In this document: positions 34,750 to 43,606 of the stretch, piece after piece
How the letters are laid out: every line of letters begins with the position of its first letter
Numbering within the stretch: the first letter of the stretch is position 1
NCBI RefSeq assembly: GCF_913055165.1
Contig: NZ_CAJXJS010000019.1
Span: 1-63,842, forward strand
Source of the DNA: an uncultured Devosia sp.
GTDB taxonomy: Bacteria > Pseudomonadota > Alphaproteobacteria > Rhizobiales > Devosiaceae
Reading direction: 5' to 3'
DNA: 63,842 nt
The notes under the pieces: model-generated
What the model saw: the letters and a program-made list of their open reading frames with translations, nothing else
Told to the model about the DNA's origin: nothing
Database searches by the model: none
Program-made: the position numbers and the translations under genes

Positions 34750-36552
34750 TCAGGGAGACGTGGCTTCCAGCTCGTCGATCAGCCGCTCGATCATCGAGAG
34801 GCCGAGCGACCAGAATTGGGGGTCTTTGGCATCGAGCCCGAACGGCGCGAGAAGTTCGGAATGATGCTTGCTGCCCCCTGCCTTGAGGAGTTCAAAATAG
34901 CGCTCCGCAAAGCCTTCGCTGGCCTTTTCATACTGTGCGTAGAGCGAGTTCACAAGGCAGTCGCCAAAGGCATAGGCATAGACATAGAAGGGCGAGTGGA
35001 TGAAGTGCGGGATATAGGCCCAGAAGGTCTCATAGCCCTCATTGGCGATGATGCCCTCGCCCAGGGATTCTGCCTGCACTTCGAGCCAGAGCGCGTTGAT
35101 CTCTTCGGTCCGCAATTCGCCCTGGCGGCGGGCCGTGTGGACCTTGCGCTCGAAAGTGTAGAAGGCGATCTGCCGGACCACCGTATTGAGCATGTCTTCC
35201 ACCTTGGAAGACAGCAGCGCAAAGCGCTGCTTGGGGTCGGTGGTCTTGTCGAGCAGGGCTCGGAACGTCAGCATTTCGCCAAAAACCGAGGCGGTTTCTG
35301 CCAGGGTCAGCGGCGTGTTGGCCAGGATTGGGCCTTGCGCGGCGGCGAGGCGCTGGTGCACGCCATGGCCCAGCTCATGGGCGAGCGTCATGATATCGCG
35401 GGTGCGCCCGAGATAGTTGAGCATCAGGTAGGGATGGGCGCTGGGGACGGTGGGGTGCGCAAAGGCGCCCGAAAGCTTGCCATTGCCCGTCGGCGCATCG
35501 ATCCAGCCCGAATTGAAGAAGGGCTTTGCCACCTCCGCCAGGTCTGGCGAAAACCGGCCATAGGCGTCGAGCACGGTCGAGACCGCCGTATCCCAGTCCC
35601 AGATGCGCTCATCGCTGGTAGGCAGGGGCGCATTGCGGTCCCAGGCATTGAGCTTGTCCTTGCCGAACCATTTCGCCTTCATCTTGTAGTAGCGATGGCT
35701 GAGGCGCGGATAGGCCGCCTGTACCGCGGTCTGGAGCGCATCGACGACTTCCCGCTCCACAGAATTGGCCATGTGGCGGCTGTCGGCGATGTCCTGGTAG
35801 CCGCGCCACCGATCCGAGATTTCCTTGTCCTTGGCCAGCACATTGGTGATGTGGGTGAAGAGCCGCCCATTGGCCGCCAGCACCTTGGCCAATGCCTTGA
35901 AGGCGGCTTCGCGCTTCTTCTCATCCTTTTCGGAGAGCAGGTGCAGGGTGGATTCGAGATTGAGGGTTTCGCCATCGACCTCGAATTCGAGGCTGGAGAG
36001 CGTCTCGTCGAACAGCCGGTTCCAGGCCGAATAGGCGGTGACCGACTTGTCGTGGAACAGTTCTTCAAGCTTGTCGTCGAGCTGGTAGGGTTTGGCTTTC
36101 CTGAGGTCGGCGAACCAGGTCTTGTAGCGCTTGAGCTCCGGGTCGCTGTCCAGGGCGGCGTCGAGCGCCGCATCCTCAATTCGGTTCAGTTCCAGTTCAA
36201 AGAACAGGGTTTTGGTCGAGAGATTGGTCAGCGCCTCATTGGTGTCGCCCATGAACTTGGCGCGGTCCGGATCGGTGGATTTCTGCGCATATTGCAGGAA
36301 GGCGAATGAGCCGATGCGGCCGGTCAGATCACCCAGGATCTCGCTGTCCTTGATGGCTTTGATCAACTGCCCGGATTTGGTCAGCTCGGCCAACTTGCCC
36401 TTGTATTTGCTTTCGAATTCGGTGGCCAAGGACTTGGCTTGGTCCATCGCCGCCTTGAATTCGGGGCTGTCCTTGCCGGGATAGAGGTCATTGAGGTCCC
36501 AGACAGGCAGATTACCGAACTGGTTATGGCCCTTTTGAGCGACAGCGGACAT
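34750..36552 (-). CDS. pepF: M3-family oligoendopeptidase F
   Basis: A 600-residue zinc metallopeptidase of the PepF/thimet family. The active-site motif TLAHELGHGVHQ (HExxH) is at about residue 385, the third ligand glutamate in LAETASVFGE 28 residues later, and the substrate-binding YAYAFGDCLV near the end. It degrades short peptides in the cytoplasm. Usual length for the family. Confidence 0.94.
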   Translation of the reverse strand: MSAVAQKGHNQFGNLPVWDLNDLYPGKDSPEFKAAMDQAKSLATEFESKYKGKLAELTKSGQLIKAIKDSEILGDLTGRIGSFAFLQYAQKSTDPDRAKFMGDTNEALTNLSTKTLFFELELNRIEDAALDAALDSDPELKRYKTWFADLRKAKPYQLDDKLEELFHDKSVTAYSAWNRLFDETLSSLEFEVDGETLNLESTLHLLSEKDEKKREAAFKALAKVLAANGRLFTHITNVLAKDKEISDRWRGYQDIADSRHMANSVEREVVDALQTAVQAAYPRLSHRYYKMKAKWFGKDKLNAWDRNAPLPTSDERIWDWDTAVSTVLDAYGRFSPDLAEVAKPFFNSGWIDAPTGNGKLSGAFAHPTVPSAHPYLMLNYLGRTRDIMTLAHELGHGVHQRLAAAQGPILANTPLTLAETASVFGEMLTFRALLDKTTDPKQRFALLSSKVEDMLNTVVRQIAFYTFERKVHTARRQGELRTEEINALWLEVQAESLGEGIIANEGYETFWAYIPHFIHSPFYVYAYAFGDCLVNSLYAQYEKASEGFAERYFELLKAGGSKHHSELLAPFGLDAKDPQFWSLGLSMIERLIDELEATSP

Positions 36553-36699
36553 GCAACGCGACTCCCGAAAACTGTTTCGGGCGGGACCTTAGCGAGCGGG
36601 AGTCGCGCTGTGAAGGGCGGGATAGTGGCGCGGGGATCAGTGAAAGCTCTCTGGCCCGGCTTGCGGTGGGTGAGGGGGGCTTCCTGGTAGTTCGTCGCG

Positions 36700-37461
36700 C
36701 TAGCTGCCCGTCAGCAGCCGGTTCGTGCCTTCCCAAATCAATTGCAGCGCCAGGAGAAAAACCAGCCAATAGGCGATGCGGTAGAAGAGCTTGGCGTCAA
36801 TGCGGCGCACCAGATAGATGCCGAGGAAAACGCCGGCAATGCCCACCGGGGCCAGGGCGGCGGAGAGTGTCAGGTTTTGCACGTTGAGCTGGCCGAGGAA
36901 GTAATAGGGCACCAGCTTGGCCGTGTTGACGATGGCAAAGAAGAAGGCGGTCGTGCCCGCATAGATGGCCGGGGGCAAGCGGCGGGGCAGCACATAGATT
37001 TGGAACGGCGGACCGCCGGTGTGCGAGATGAAGCTGGTGAAGCCGGCCACACCACCCCAGAACACGCCCCAGGGTTTTGACGGTGGCAGGCCCTCGAGTT
37101 TCTTGCGCAGCGGCAGGATGGCGTCGAGCACGAAGAGCAGCGTCACGATGCCGACCATCAGGAGCACCACGGCGTCGCTGACCACGGCCCAGAGGGCCCA
37201 GCCGATCAAGGTGCCGATCGCGGCGCCAGGCAGCATGATGCGGAGCAGGCCCCAGTCGCATTCCTTGCGGTACATCCAGATGGCCACCGCATCCATGCAG
37301 AGCAGCACCGGCAGCATCATGCCGGCCGCATCGCGCGGCGCCATGACCAGAGCGAGTAGCGGCACACCGACGACGCCCAGGCCACCAAGCAGCCCGGCCT
37401 TCGAGAGGCCAACAACAAGCACCGCGATCACGGCGACCGTGACGAAAACTGGATCGATCAT
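36700..37461 (-). CDS. TauE/SafE-family sulfite/anion exporter
   Basis: A 253-residue permease with about eight hydrophobic helices and the family repeats GLSKAGLLGGLGVVGVPLL and FTSFISHTGGPPFQIYVLP. Related proteins move sulfite, sulfoacetate or other organosulfonates. ATG 37461 is taken as start; an in-frame TTG at 37494 overlaps the antiporter stop. Confidence 0.88.
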   Translation of the reverse strand: MIDPVFVTVAVIAVLVVGLSKAGLLGGLGVVGVPLLALVMAPRDAAGMMLPVLLCMDAVAIWMYRKECDWGLLRIMLPGAAIGTLIGWALWAVVSDAVVLLMVGIVTLLFVLDAILPLRKKLEGLPPSKPWGVFWGGVAGFTSFISHTGGPPFQIYVLPRRLPPAIYAGTTAFFFAIVNTAKLVPYYFLGQLNVQNLTLSAALAPVGIAGVFLGIYLVRRIDAKLFYRIAYWLVFLLALQLIWEGTNRLLTGS

Positions 37462-37490
37462 GGGAAAGGCAGGTCCGGCGAGAAGTGGGC

Positions 37491-39389
37491 TCAACCCGAC
37501 CTTGGCAGGCGTGATTTGTCAAGCTTGCCCCGTGGTTTGCCGGCCTTGGATTTGTCAGGCGCCTCTGGGGTATCGGGTGCGTCCGCCTGCATGGCTTCGT
37601 CGAGCAGGGTCATGGACTGTCGAACGGCGCCCCAATAGGCCTCGCGATCCCCGCGCAGGCGGAAGGCGCGAAGCAGCAATTCTTCGTCCCGGGCGTGGAA
37701 CTGGCGCGCCAGCTCCTCGGCCTCGTCCTCGTCATGGCCGAAATGAACGAGGACGCGGCGGCCCAGATGCAGGGCAGAGTGGAAGGTCTCGCGCTCGAAC
37801 AGGGTAACGCCCAGCTCCATCAGGGCATGGGCGTGTTCGCGGTCGACCGCCCGGGCGGCAATGGCGACATCTGGAAAATGCCGGCGCACATTGCGGGCGA
37901 TATCGAGAATGCGATTGGCGCCACCCACGGCAATAATGACCAGTTCGGCGTGTCCGACGCCGGCGGCGTGCAGCAGGTCGGTCCGCGAGGCGTCGCCATA
38001 ATAGACCTTTACCCCGAAGCGGCGGACCAGCTCGATCTGCGCGGCATCGTCGTCGATCAGGGTCATGTCGTAGCCATGGCTGCGCAGCATGCGGGTGACG
38101 ATCTGCCCGAAGCGGCCATAGCCGAGAACGACGATGCGGCGGTGTTTCTCGACAGTGTCCGGGTCGCGGCCCTCCCGCCCCTTGCGCGCATCCAGCCGTG
38201 GCGCGATCAGCTTGTCGAAAGCGAAGAGCAATAGGGGCGTGGTGGCCATCGAGAGAGCCACCACAACGGTGAACAGCGCATAGGCATCGTCCGCCAACGC
38301 ACCCCTGTTGAAGGCGAATTGCAGGACCACGAAGGCGAATTCGCCGGCCTGGCTGAGCAGCGTCGCTACCAGCAGCCGGTCGGCCCGGTTCATGCGGAAC
38401 AGGGTGCACAGGCCATAGAGGATGGCGAATTTGGCGACGATCACGATGAGGACCAGCGCCAGGATCAGCCAGGGCGTTTCGAGGAATTCGCCAAAGGCGA
38501 TCGACATGCCAACCGAAACGAAAAACAGCCCCAGGAGCAGACCCTTGAAGGGTTGAAGGTTGCTCTCGAGCTCATGGCGGTATTCGCTGTCGGCCAGCAG
38601 TACACCGCCGATAAAGGCGCCCAATGCAGGCGACAGCCCAAGGGCCTGGGTGGCGAAGGCGGCGCCCACCACCAGCGCCAATGCCAGGACGGTGAAGGCT
38701 TCGCGCACAGCGGTGCGGGCCACAAAGGCAAGCAGGGGGCGCACCACATAGCGGCCACCGGCAATGGCGGCGGCGAAAGTGGCCAGTAGCAGCGCCGATG
38801 TCTGCCAGAAGACCGGGCTTTCCACCTCCGAGACGGCCTCGGTGATCTCGGCTTCCAGACTGGTGCCGGAACCGGCAAAGGCCAGAAACGGCACGATGGC
38901 GAGAATCGGGATGACCGCCACATCCTGCACCAGCAGCACGGCAAGGCTCGCCCGCCCCGCATCGGTGCGGGTGATGTCGCGCTGCTCGGCGGTCTGCATG
39001 GCAATAGCGGTCGAACTCATGGCAAAGGCCATGCCCACGATGATCGCGGTATTGAGGGCGAAGCCGAATGCCTGAAGGATCAGGGCGATGACCAAAGCCG
39101 TCAGCAGCATTTGGGGCAGGCCAAGGCCGAGCACCTTGTTGCGCATGCGCCAGACCTCACGAGGCTGTAGATCGAGCCCGATGAGAAAGAGCATCAGCAC
39201 GATGCCGAATTCGGAGATGTGACGGATGGTTTCGGTGTCAGTCAGCAGGCCCAGGCCATAAGGACCGATCAGGATGCCGGCGGTCAGGTAGCCCAGCACC
39301 GTTCCCAGGCCGGCCGCCTTGGCCAGCGGCACGAGCGCGGCACTGGCGGCAAGCAGGGCAAAGATGGCCAGCAGAATATTGTCTTCCAC
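37491..39389 (-). CDS. CPA2-family cation/proton antiporter with TrkA-N domain (KefB-like)
   Basis: A 632-residue protein with about twelve helices of a Na+/H+ exchanger (residues 1-385) and a regulatory RCK/TrkA-N domain (VLGYGRFGQIVTRML near residue 416). A charged Lys-rich tail follows. It belongs to the KefB/KefC/YbaL group, which exports potassium or sodium in exchange for protons, often under nucleotide or glutathione control. Isolated from neighbours by short gaps. Confidence 0.92.
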   Translation of the reverse strand: MEDNILLAIFALLAASAALVPLAKAAGLGTVLGYLTAGILIGPYGLGLLTDTETIRHISEFGIVLMLFLIGLDLQPREVWRMRNKVLGLGLPQMLLTALVIALILQAFGFALNTAIIVGMAFAMSSTAIAMQTAEQRDITRTDAGRASLAVLLVQDVAVIPILAIVPFLAFAGSGTSLEAEITEAVSEVESPVFWQTSALLLATFAAAIAGGRYVVRPLLAFVARTAVREAFTVLALALVVGAAFATQALGLSPALGAFIGGVLLADSEYRHELESNLQPFKGLLLGLFFVSVGMSIAFGEFLETPWLILALVLIVIVAKFAILYGLCTLFRMNRADRLLVATLLSQAGEFAFVVLQFAFNRGALADDAYALFTVVVALSMATTPLLLFAFDKLIAPRLDARKGREGRDPDTVEKHRRIVVLGYGRFGQIVTRMLRSHGYDMTLIDDDAAQIELVRRFGVKVYYGDASRTDLLHAAGVGHAELVIIAVGGANRILDIARNVRRHFPDVAIAARAVDREHAHALMELGVTLFERETFHSALHLGRRVLVHFGHDEDEAEELARQFHARDEELLLRAFRLRGDREAYWGAVRQSMTLLDEAMQADAPDTPEAPDKSKAGKPRGKLDKSRLPRSG

Positions 39390-39407
39390 CCTGCTGGCCC
39401 CTCTCGT

Positions 39408-40136
39408 CTATTCGTCGTTGTCGGACTTGATCGACTTGAGCTTGGCAAAGACCGAATCGGCATCCAATTCCTCGTCGGAGGTCTGGCCGGCATGTCCGGT
39501 GCCGTCGGCGTCGAAGCCGCCTTGCTGCTCGGAGAGGCGGGCATTGGCGCGGGCCAGGGCCTCCTCGGCGGTCAGCAGGGTGGTGCCCTCGTTAAGTTCG
39601 GCCTGAGCCGGGGCGTCCTTGGATGCGCGCTTGACCTCGAGGTCAAGGTCGATCTGGCTGCACAGGCCCAAGGTTACTGGGTCCATGGCCGTCAGATTGG
39701 CCGCGTTCCAGTGTGTGTTCTCGCGCACCGATTCAATGGTCGACTTGGTGGTGCCAACCAGACGCATGATCTGTGCGTCCTTGAGTTCGGGGTGGTTGCG
39801 CACCAGCCACTTGATGGCGTTGGGACGCTCATTGCGGCGGGAAATCGGGGTGTAGCGCGGGCCCTTGCGCTTGACGGCGGCGACGCGAACCTTGGGCTCG
39901 CTCAGCTTCATGCGATAGGCGGGATCGGCCTCGGCCTTTTCAATCTCTTCGCGGGTCAGCTGGCCGTTCTGAATGGGGTTCACGCCCATGATGCCGCTGG
40001 CCACGTCGCCGTCGGCGATGCCCTGCACTTCGAGCGGATGCAGTGTGCAGAAAGCAGCGATCTGGTCGAAGGACAGGGCGGTGTTGTCCACGAGCCACAC
40101 GGCGGTTGCCTTGGGCATCAGAAGGGACTGGGACAT
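39408..40136 (-). CDS. trcR: DUF1013-family cell-cycle transcriptional regulator TrcR
   Basis: A 242-residue protein beginning MSQSLLMPKATAVWLVDNTALSF (in two parts) with a helix-turn-helix-like stretch (KDAQIMRLVGTTKSTIESVRE) and an acidic C-terminal tail. These features match DUF1013 proteins named TrcR, which associate with RNA polymerase in alphaproteobacteria. Second cell-cycle-linked gene in this region besides rcdA. Confidence 0.9.
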   Translation of the reverse strand: MSQSLLMPKATAVWLVDNTALSFDQIAAFCTLHPLEVQGIADGDVASGIMGVNPIQNGQLTREEIEKAEADPAYRMKLSEPKVRVAAVKRKGPRYTPISRRNERPNAIKWLVRNHPELKDAQIMRLVGTTKSTIESVRENTHWNAANLTAMDPVTLGLCSQIDLDLEVKRASKDAPAQAELNEGTTLLTAEEALARANARLSEQQGGFDADGTGHAGQTSDEELDADSVFAKLKSIKSDNDE

Positions 40137-40251
40137 GGTTAAATTTCTCCTGCTGGCGCGGCCGGTCTTCCTCCGGGCCGCTCCGCCTCTTGGCCAAATG
40201 CTGAGGGGAACTGACCGGTAATATAAGGAAAATACCGCCTTGCCGCAACGG

Positions 40252-41274
40252 CTAACTGGTCATTTGTTCAGCGCCGAAATCGGTGACGAGCACCAGCTTG
40301 CCGCGATGGCGGCGTGTCTCCATCTCGGCATGCGCCTGCGCCGCCGACGCCAGCGGAAAGGTTCTGATCTCGGGCTTGATCCAGTCCGGAGCAGCCAGCG
40401 CGGGCAGAAAGGTTGCGCGGATATGGGCGGCGATCTCCGCCTTGGTCTCAGGGCTTTGCGGGCGCAAGGTGGAGCCGGACAGGGTCAGGTCCTTGGCCAT
40501 CATCATGCGCAGGGGCACCGTGGCATTGGCGCCCTCAAGGGTCGAGACCTGGACGATGTGGCCGCCACGGGCCGAGGCCGCGATATTGACGGCCGCCAGC
40601 GCCCCGCCGACCAGATCGACAATACGGTCGGCACCGCGCCCATCGGTCAATTCCATGACCCGGTTGGCGATATTTTCCCGGGTGCGATCGATCACGGCGA
40701 TGGCGCCGAGCCGCCCGCAATAATCGGCCTTGTCGGCGTCAGATACGACGGCAATGGCCCGTGCACCCAGAATGGTACAGATCTGGATGGCTGCGCCGCC
40801 GATGCCGCCGGCGCCGCCATGCACAAGCACGGTCATGCCCGGCTCAAGGCCGGCCCGCATGACCAGGGTCTGGGTGACGGTGAACCAGGTTTCGGGCAGA
40901 GCGGCCGCTTCGGCGAGGCTCCAGCCCTGCGGCACGGGCAGCACCTGACCGAAGGGCACCGAGACATATTCGGCATAGCCGCCGCCATTGGTCAGCGCCA
41001 TGACGGGGTCCCCCACGGCCAATCCCGTGGCCTGCTCGCCAAGCGCCGCGACGATCCCCGCCACTTCCAGGCCAGGCAAGGGCGACGCGCCAGGAGGCGG
41101 CGCGTAATGCCCGCGCCTTTGCGCCAGGTCCGGCCCGTTGATACCGGCGGAGGCTACCTGGATCAGCACGTCGCGCGGGCCGATCTCCGGCAGCGGCTCG
41201 ATGCAAGGGGTCAGCACCTCGGGGCCGCCTGGGCCGGCGATGCAGATGGCGGTCATGGTCTTTGGCAAGTTCAT
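40252..41274 (-). CDS. Zinc-free NAD(P)H quinone oxidoreductase (PIG3-like MDR)
   Basis: A 340-residue medium-chain dehydrogenase: GINGPDLAQRRGHYAPPPG at the substrate side, VLVHGGAGGIGGAAIQI as the NADP-binding loop. The zinc ligands of alcohol dehydrogenases are absent. The sequence is closest to TP53I3/PIG3-type quinone reductases. MNLPKTMTAICI offers ATG 41274 or 41256 as start. Confidence 0.9.
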   Translation of the reverse strand: MNLPKTMTAICIAGPGGPEVLTPCIEPLPEIGPRDVLIQVASAGINGPDLAQRRGHYAPPPGASPLPGLEVAGIVAALGEQATGLAVGDPVMALTNGGGYAEYVSVPFGQVLPVPQGWSLAEAAALPETWFTVTQTLVMRAGLEPGMTVLVHGGAGGIGGAAIQICTILGARAIAVVSDADKADYCGRLGAIAVIDRTRENIANRVMELTDGRGADRIVDLVGGALAAVNIAASARGGHIVQVSTLEGANATVPLRMMMAKDLTLSGSTLRPQSPETKAEIAAHIRATFLPALAAPDWIKPEIRTFPLASAAQAHAEMETRRHRGKLVLVTDFGAEQMTS

Positions 41275-41355
41275 GCCCAATGCTGGCGCAAGCCGGCTTG
41301 CCGGGCAAGATCGCTCGGCTAAACTTGTTCGCCGTTGTTTTGTGAGGATTGCGCC

Positions 41356-41538
41356 ATGGAAGAGGAAGACCGCAAACGCCCCGTCAGCCACGAGGTCGGA
41401 ATGAACCTTGATGCGCTGTCCGTGGAAGAATTGCAGGACCGCATTGGCCTGCTGGAAGCCGAAATCGCCCGGCTCAGGGCTGCCATGGCGGCCAAAGGCG
41501 ATTCCCGCAGGGCCGCGGAAGCCGCGTTCAAGTTTTGA
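41356..41538 (+). CDS. DUF1192-family small protein
   Basis: A 60-residue protein with the conserved core LDALSVEELQDRIGLLEAEI followed by RLRAAMAAKG and a C-terminal phenylalanine, as in the alphaproteobacterial DUF1192 family. It is helical and of unknown function. GAGG stands 8 nt before ATG 41356; divergent from the quinone reductase gene. Confidence 0.85.
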   Translation: MEEEDRKRPVSHEVGMNLDALSVEELQDRIGLLEAEIARLRAAMAAKGDSRRAAEAAFKF

Positions 41539-41775
41539 GACACCCATTTCGTGATGGCACCAAAGGCACCATTGTGCCGTTACGGCTCCGCGCTTGTTAA
41601 GTTTAACAAGGCGTTATCATTTGAAGAGCTTCGCAGCTCGGGCAGGATGGCCGGGTGCGTGGAGGAAGACATGCAGGACGGCTCGGTCCCGAGAGCCTTC
41701 CATCCGACCTTTGGCGAATAGACAAAGCCCGGGCCCGGCCTGCATTTCGAGGTAAGCTTTGGAGGAGTTGCCAAG

Positions 41776-41985
41776 ATGGTGCGGCAGGATGATGTAATTC
41801 TGGAAGGTGTCAGGGCGGCCGAACTTGCCTGTCTCAATGCCTTGGCCCGCGGTGAGGCGCTGAGCCGGCGCAGCGATGTCGCGCCGCTTTATGCCAAGGG
41901 CTGGGTGGAACTGGCCGGCGACCAGCCGATCATCACCCTGACCGGGCGGACCCTTCTGGATCACCCGCCAACAGCGTTACGCTGA
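41776..41985 (+). CDS. Small protein of unknown function
   Basis: A 69-residue soluble protein (DDVILEGVRAAELACLNALA ... GWVELAGDQPIITLTGRTLL). GGAGGAG stands 9 nt before the ATG, which supports translation. The C-terminal half resembles a small winged-helix wing but no family is recognised. A terminator lies 140 bp downstream. Confidence 0.6.
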   Translation: MVRQDDVILEGVRAAELACLNALARGEALSRRSDVAPLYAKGWVELAGDQPIITLTGRTLLDHPPTALR

Positions 41986-42123
41986 GTTCAACGGGCACGG
42001 TTAAGAAATCGAGTCCTGTTAAGCTCAAATTAATGTTTGGGCGGTAACGTCTCATTATTCAGACTTGTTCTGGATTTTTCAGAGTGGTTTCTCCCTCTGT
42101 TTGACGCCTCCCTGTTAACTTCG

Positions 42124-42156
42124 AGAGCTGCAACCCTGCGGCTCTTTTTCTTTTTT
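42124..42156 (+). terminator. Intrinsic terminator between the small gene and rcdA
   Basis: AGAGCTGC (42124-42131) pairs with GCGGCTCT (42138-42145), one G-U pair, followed by TTTTCTTTTTT. It sits 140 bp beyond the small gene's stop and 110 bp before the rcdA start, so the untranslated tail or an unseen short RNA may end here. Confidence 0.75.
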
Positions 42157-42266
42157 GGGCCGTGTGTTGCGGCGCCACGCTTCAACCACAAAATTAACAA
42201 TACTGGCACCGCATGGATGACCACCGGAACGCCCGGGGTTAGCATGTTCCGGTTGGAGGAAACGGC

Positions 42267-42788
42267 GTGGCCGAAACCGGTGAAACCAGGGATGCGGTAT
42301 CGTTGGGCCCGCGCATTGTCGCGTCGGGGAGCTTTGATGCGCTCTACCGCGAAGGCATGGCCCTGATCGAGGCGGTCGCCGCCTATCTCGATGCGGAAGG
42401 CCGGATCGAAAGCCGGGTACTGCCGCGCGAGGCCGGTTTTCTCTACGCCACCGAATCCATGCGCCTGACCACACGGCTGATGCAACTGGCATCCTGGCTG
42501 CTGCTGCAGCGAGCGGTCAATGAAGGCGAGATCAGCCGCGAGAACGCCCGCTCGGAGAAGGAGAAGGTCAAGTTCTCCGCCACGCCGTCACAGCGCGGCG
42601 GGCCGGGCTATGACGAGCTCCCGCAGACCTTGCGCGACTTCATCGACAAGGGTGACCGGCTGTTCGACCGGGTGATGCAGCTCGATACGCTGGAAAAGGG
42701 CGACCTGCCGGCAATGGCACCGGGCCAGGCCAATGGCGTGGCGGATCAACTTTCCCGCCTCAAGGCCGCCTTCGGTCGGGCTGATTGA
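42267..42788 (+). CDS. rcdA: RcdA-family regulator of CtrA degradation (DUF1465)
   Basis: A 173-residue helical protein matching DUF1465/RcdA: SFDALYREGMALIEAVAAYL, ESMRLTTRLMQLASWLLLQR and the DLPQTLRDFIDKGDRLFDRV-like segment. RcdA is an adaptor that helps ClpXP degrade CtrA in the Caulobacter cell cycle. The start is GTG 42267 with GGAGGA 7 nt upstream. Confidence 0.9.
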   Translation: MAETGETRDAVSLGPRIVASGSFDALYREGMALIEAVAAYLDAEGRIESRVLPREAGFLYATESMRLTTRLMQLASWLLLQRAVNEGEISRENARSEKEKVKFSATPSQRGGPGYDELPQTLRDFIDKGDRLFDRVMQLDTLEKGDLPAMAPGQANGVADQLSRLKAAFGRAD

Positions 42789-42793
42789 GCCTT

Positions 42794-43078
42794 CTAACCC
42801 TTGAGCATTTCCAGACCTGAAGTGGTGCGGCTGAGCACGATTTCGGTCACCTCATACACCGCCACCCCGGCCGTCACGAATGGATCGGAGGCCACCAGCG
42901 CCTCGAGCGCCAAGCGCTCGCCACGCGCCAGGATAACGCCGCCGGCTCGAGGCTCCTTGCGGCCCGAGGCCAGAAAAACGCCGCTGTCATAGCCGCCGGC
43001 CACCCAGTCCATATGCGGGGCAACATGCTTGTCCACTTCGCTCAAGGGCGCGGTGTAGGCCAGCGACAGGATGAACAT
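42794..43078 (-). CDS. YciI-family protein
   Basis: A 94-residue protein with the YciI/dimeric ferredoxin-like fold: MFILSLAYTAPLSEVDKH, HMDWVAGGYDSGVFLASG and DPFVTAGVAVYEVTE. The His/Asp pair near residue 23 is characteristic. The function is unclear. GGAG precedes ATG 43078. Follows rpmE on the same strand, separated from it by a terminator. Confidence 0.85.
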   Translation of the reverse strand: MFILSLAYTAPLSEVDKHVAPHMDWVAGGYDSGVFLASGRKEPRAGGVILARGERLALEALVASDPFVTAGVAVYEVTEIVLSRTTSGLEMLKG

Positions 43079-43091
43079 GGCCAGCTCCAGG

Positions 43092-43121
43092 CAAGACAAA
43101 GCCCGGCGCGATGGCCGGGCT
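43092..43121 (-). terminator. Intrinsic terminator of rpmE
   Basis: AGCCCGGC (43100-43107) pairs with GCCGGGCT (43114-43121); on the minus strand the stem is followed by TTTGTCTTG. It lies 26 bp after the rpmE stop. Confidence 0.8.
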
Positions 43122-43147
43122 CTGCACAAAAACGAAATCGGGTCGGC

Positions 43148-43369
43148 TTAGATGCCGAGGCCCTTGAAGCGCTCCTTGAAGCGCGACACGCGGCCACCGC
43201 GGTCCATCAGCTGGCCCGTGCCGCCGGTCCAGGCGGGGTGGGTCTTGGGGTCGATGTCGAGCTGCAGCGTGTCGCCTTCCTTGCCCCAGGTCGAGCGGGT
43301 CTGGTAGGTGGTGCCGTCGGTCATGACCACGTTGATGGTGTGGTAGTCGGGGTGGATATCGGTCTTCAT
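43148..43369 (-). CDS. rpmE: 50S ribosomal protein L31
   Basis: A 73-residue L31 ([20 protein letters not shown] ... [21 protein letters not shown]). It is the cysteine-free form that does not bind zinc, as is usual in alphaproteobacteria. TGAGG precedes the start. Confidence 0.95.
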   Translation of the reverse strand: MKTDIHPDYHTINVVMTDGTTYQTRSTWGKEGDTLQLDIDPKTHPAWTGGTGQLMDRGGRVSRFKERFKGLGI

Positions 43370-43389
43370 GGCCTTGCCTCAAATCAAAC

Positions 43390-43405
43390 GGGCGCCGCGG
43401 CGCCC
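43390..43405. promoter_or_regulatory. Perfect GC palindrome in the rpmE leader
   Basis: GGGCGCCGCGGCGCCC is a perfect 16-bp palindrome 21 bp upstream of the rpmE start codon. In RNA it would form a stable hairpin next to the ribosome-binding site, which could control L31 synthesis. Confidence 0.35.
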
Positions 43406-43606
43406 GGAGAGCATCAATCTGGTGTTGGGCGGCTTGTTACAGCAGAAGCGCGGCTTCTGCAAGGGCGCAGAATGCGTTGTGCATTCAGATGGGCCACGCG
43501 GCAATATTGCCCCCCTCGGCGCGGTTGCGGGCTCCGGGGCCAGCCCCTATATGGGGGCGGTCAGCGGCTGCGGCCGATCCCTCAGTGAGAACGGCGTGTT
43601 CCAGCC

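Noticed and set aside
34663..36309. A 548-codon plus-strand frame opposite pepF
   Set aside because: The opposite strand encodes a complete PepF with HExxH; the antisense product has no family features or ribosome-binding site.
36553..36699. A small gene between pepF and the TauE gene
   Set aside because: Short frames here lack start signals and overlap both neighbours' flanks; treated as intergenic.
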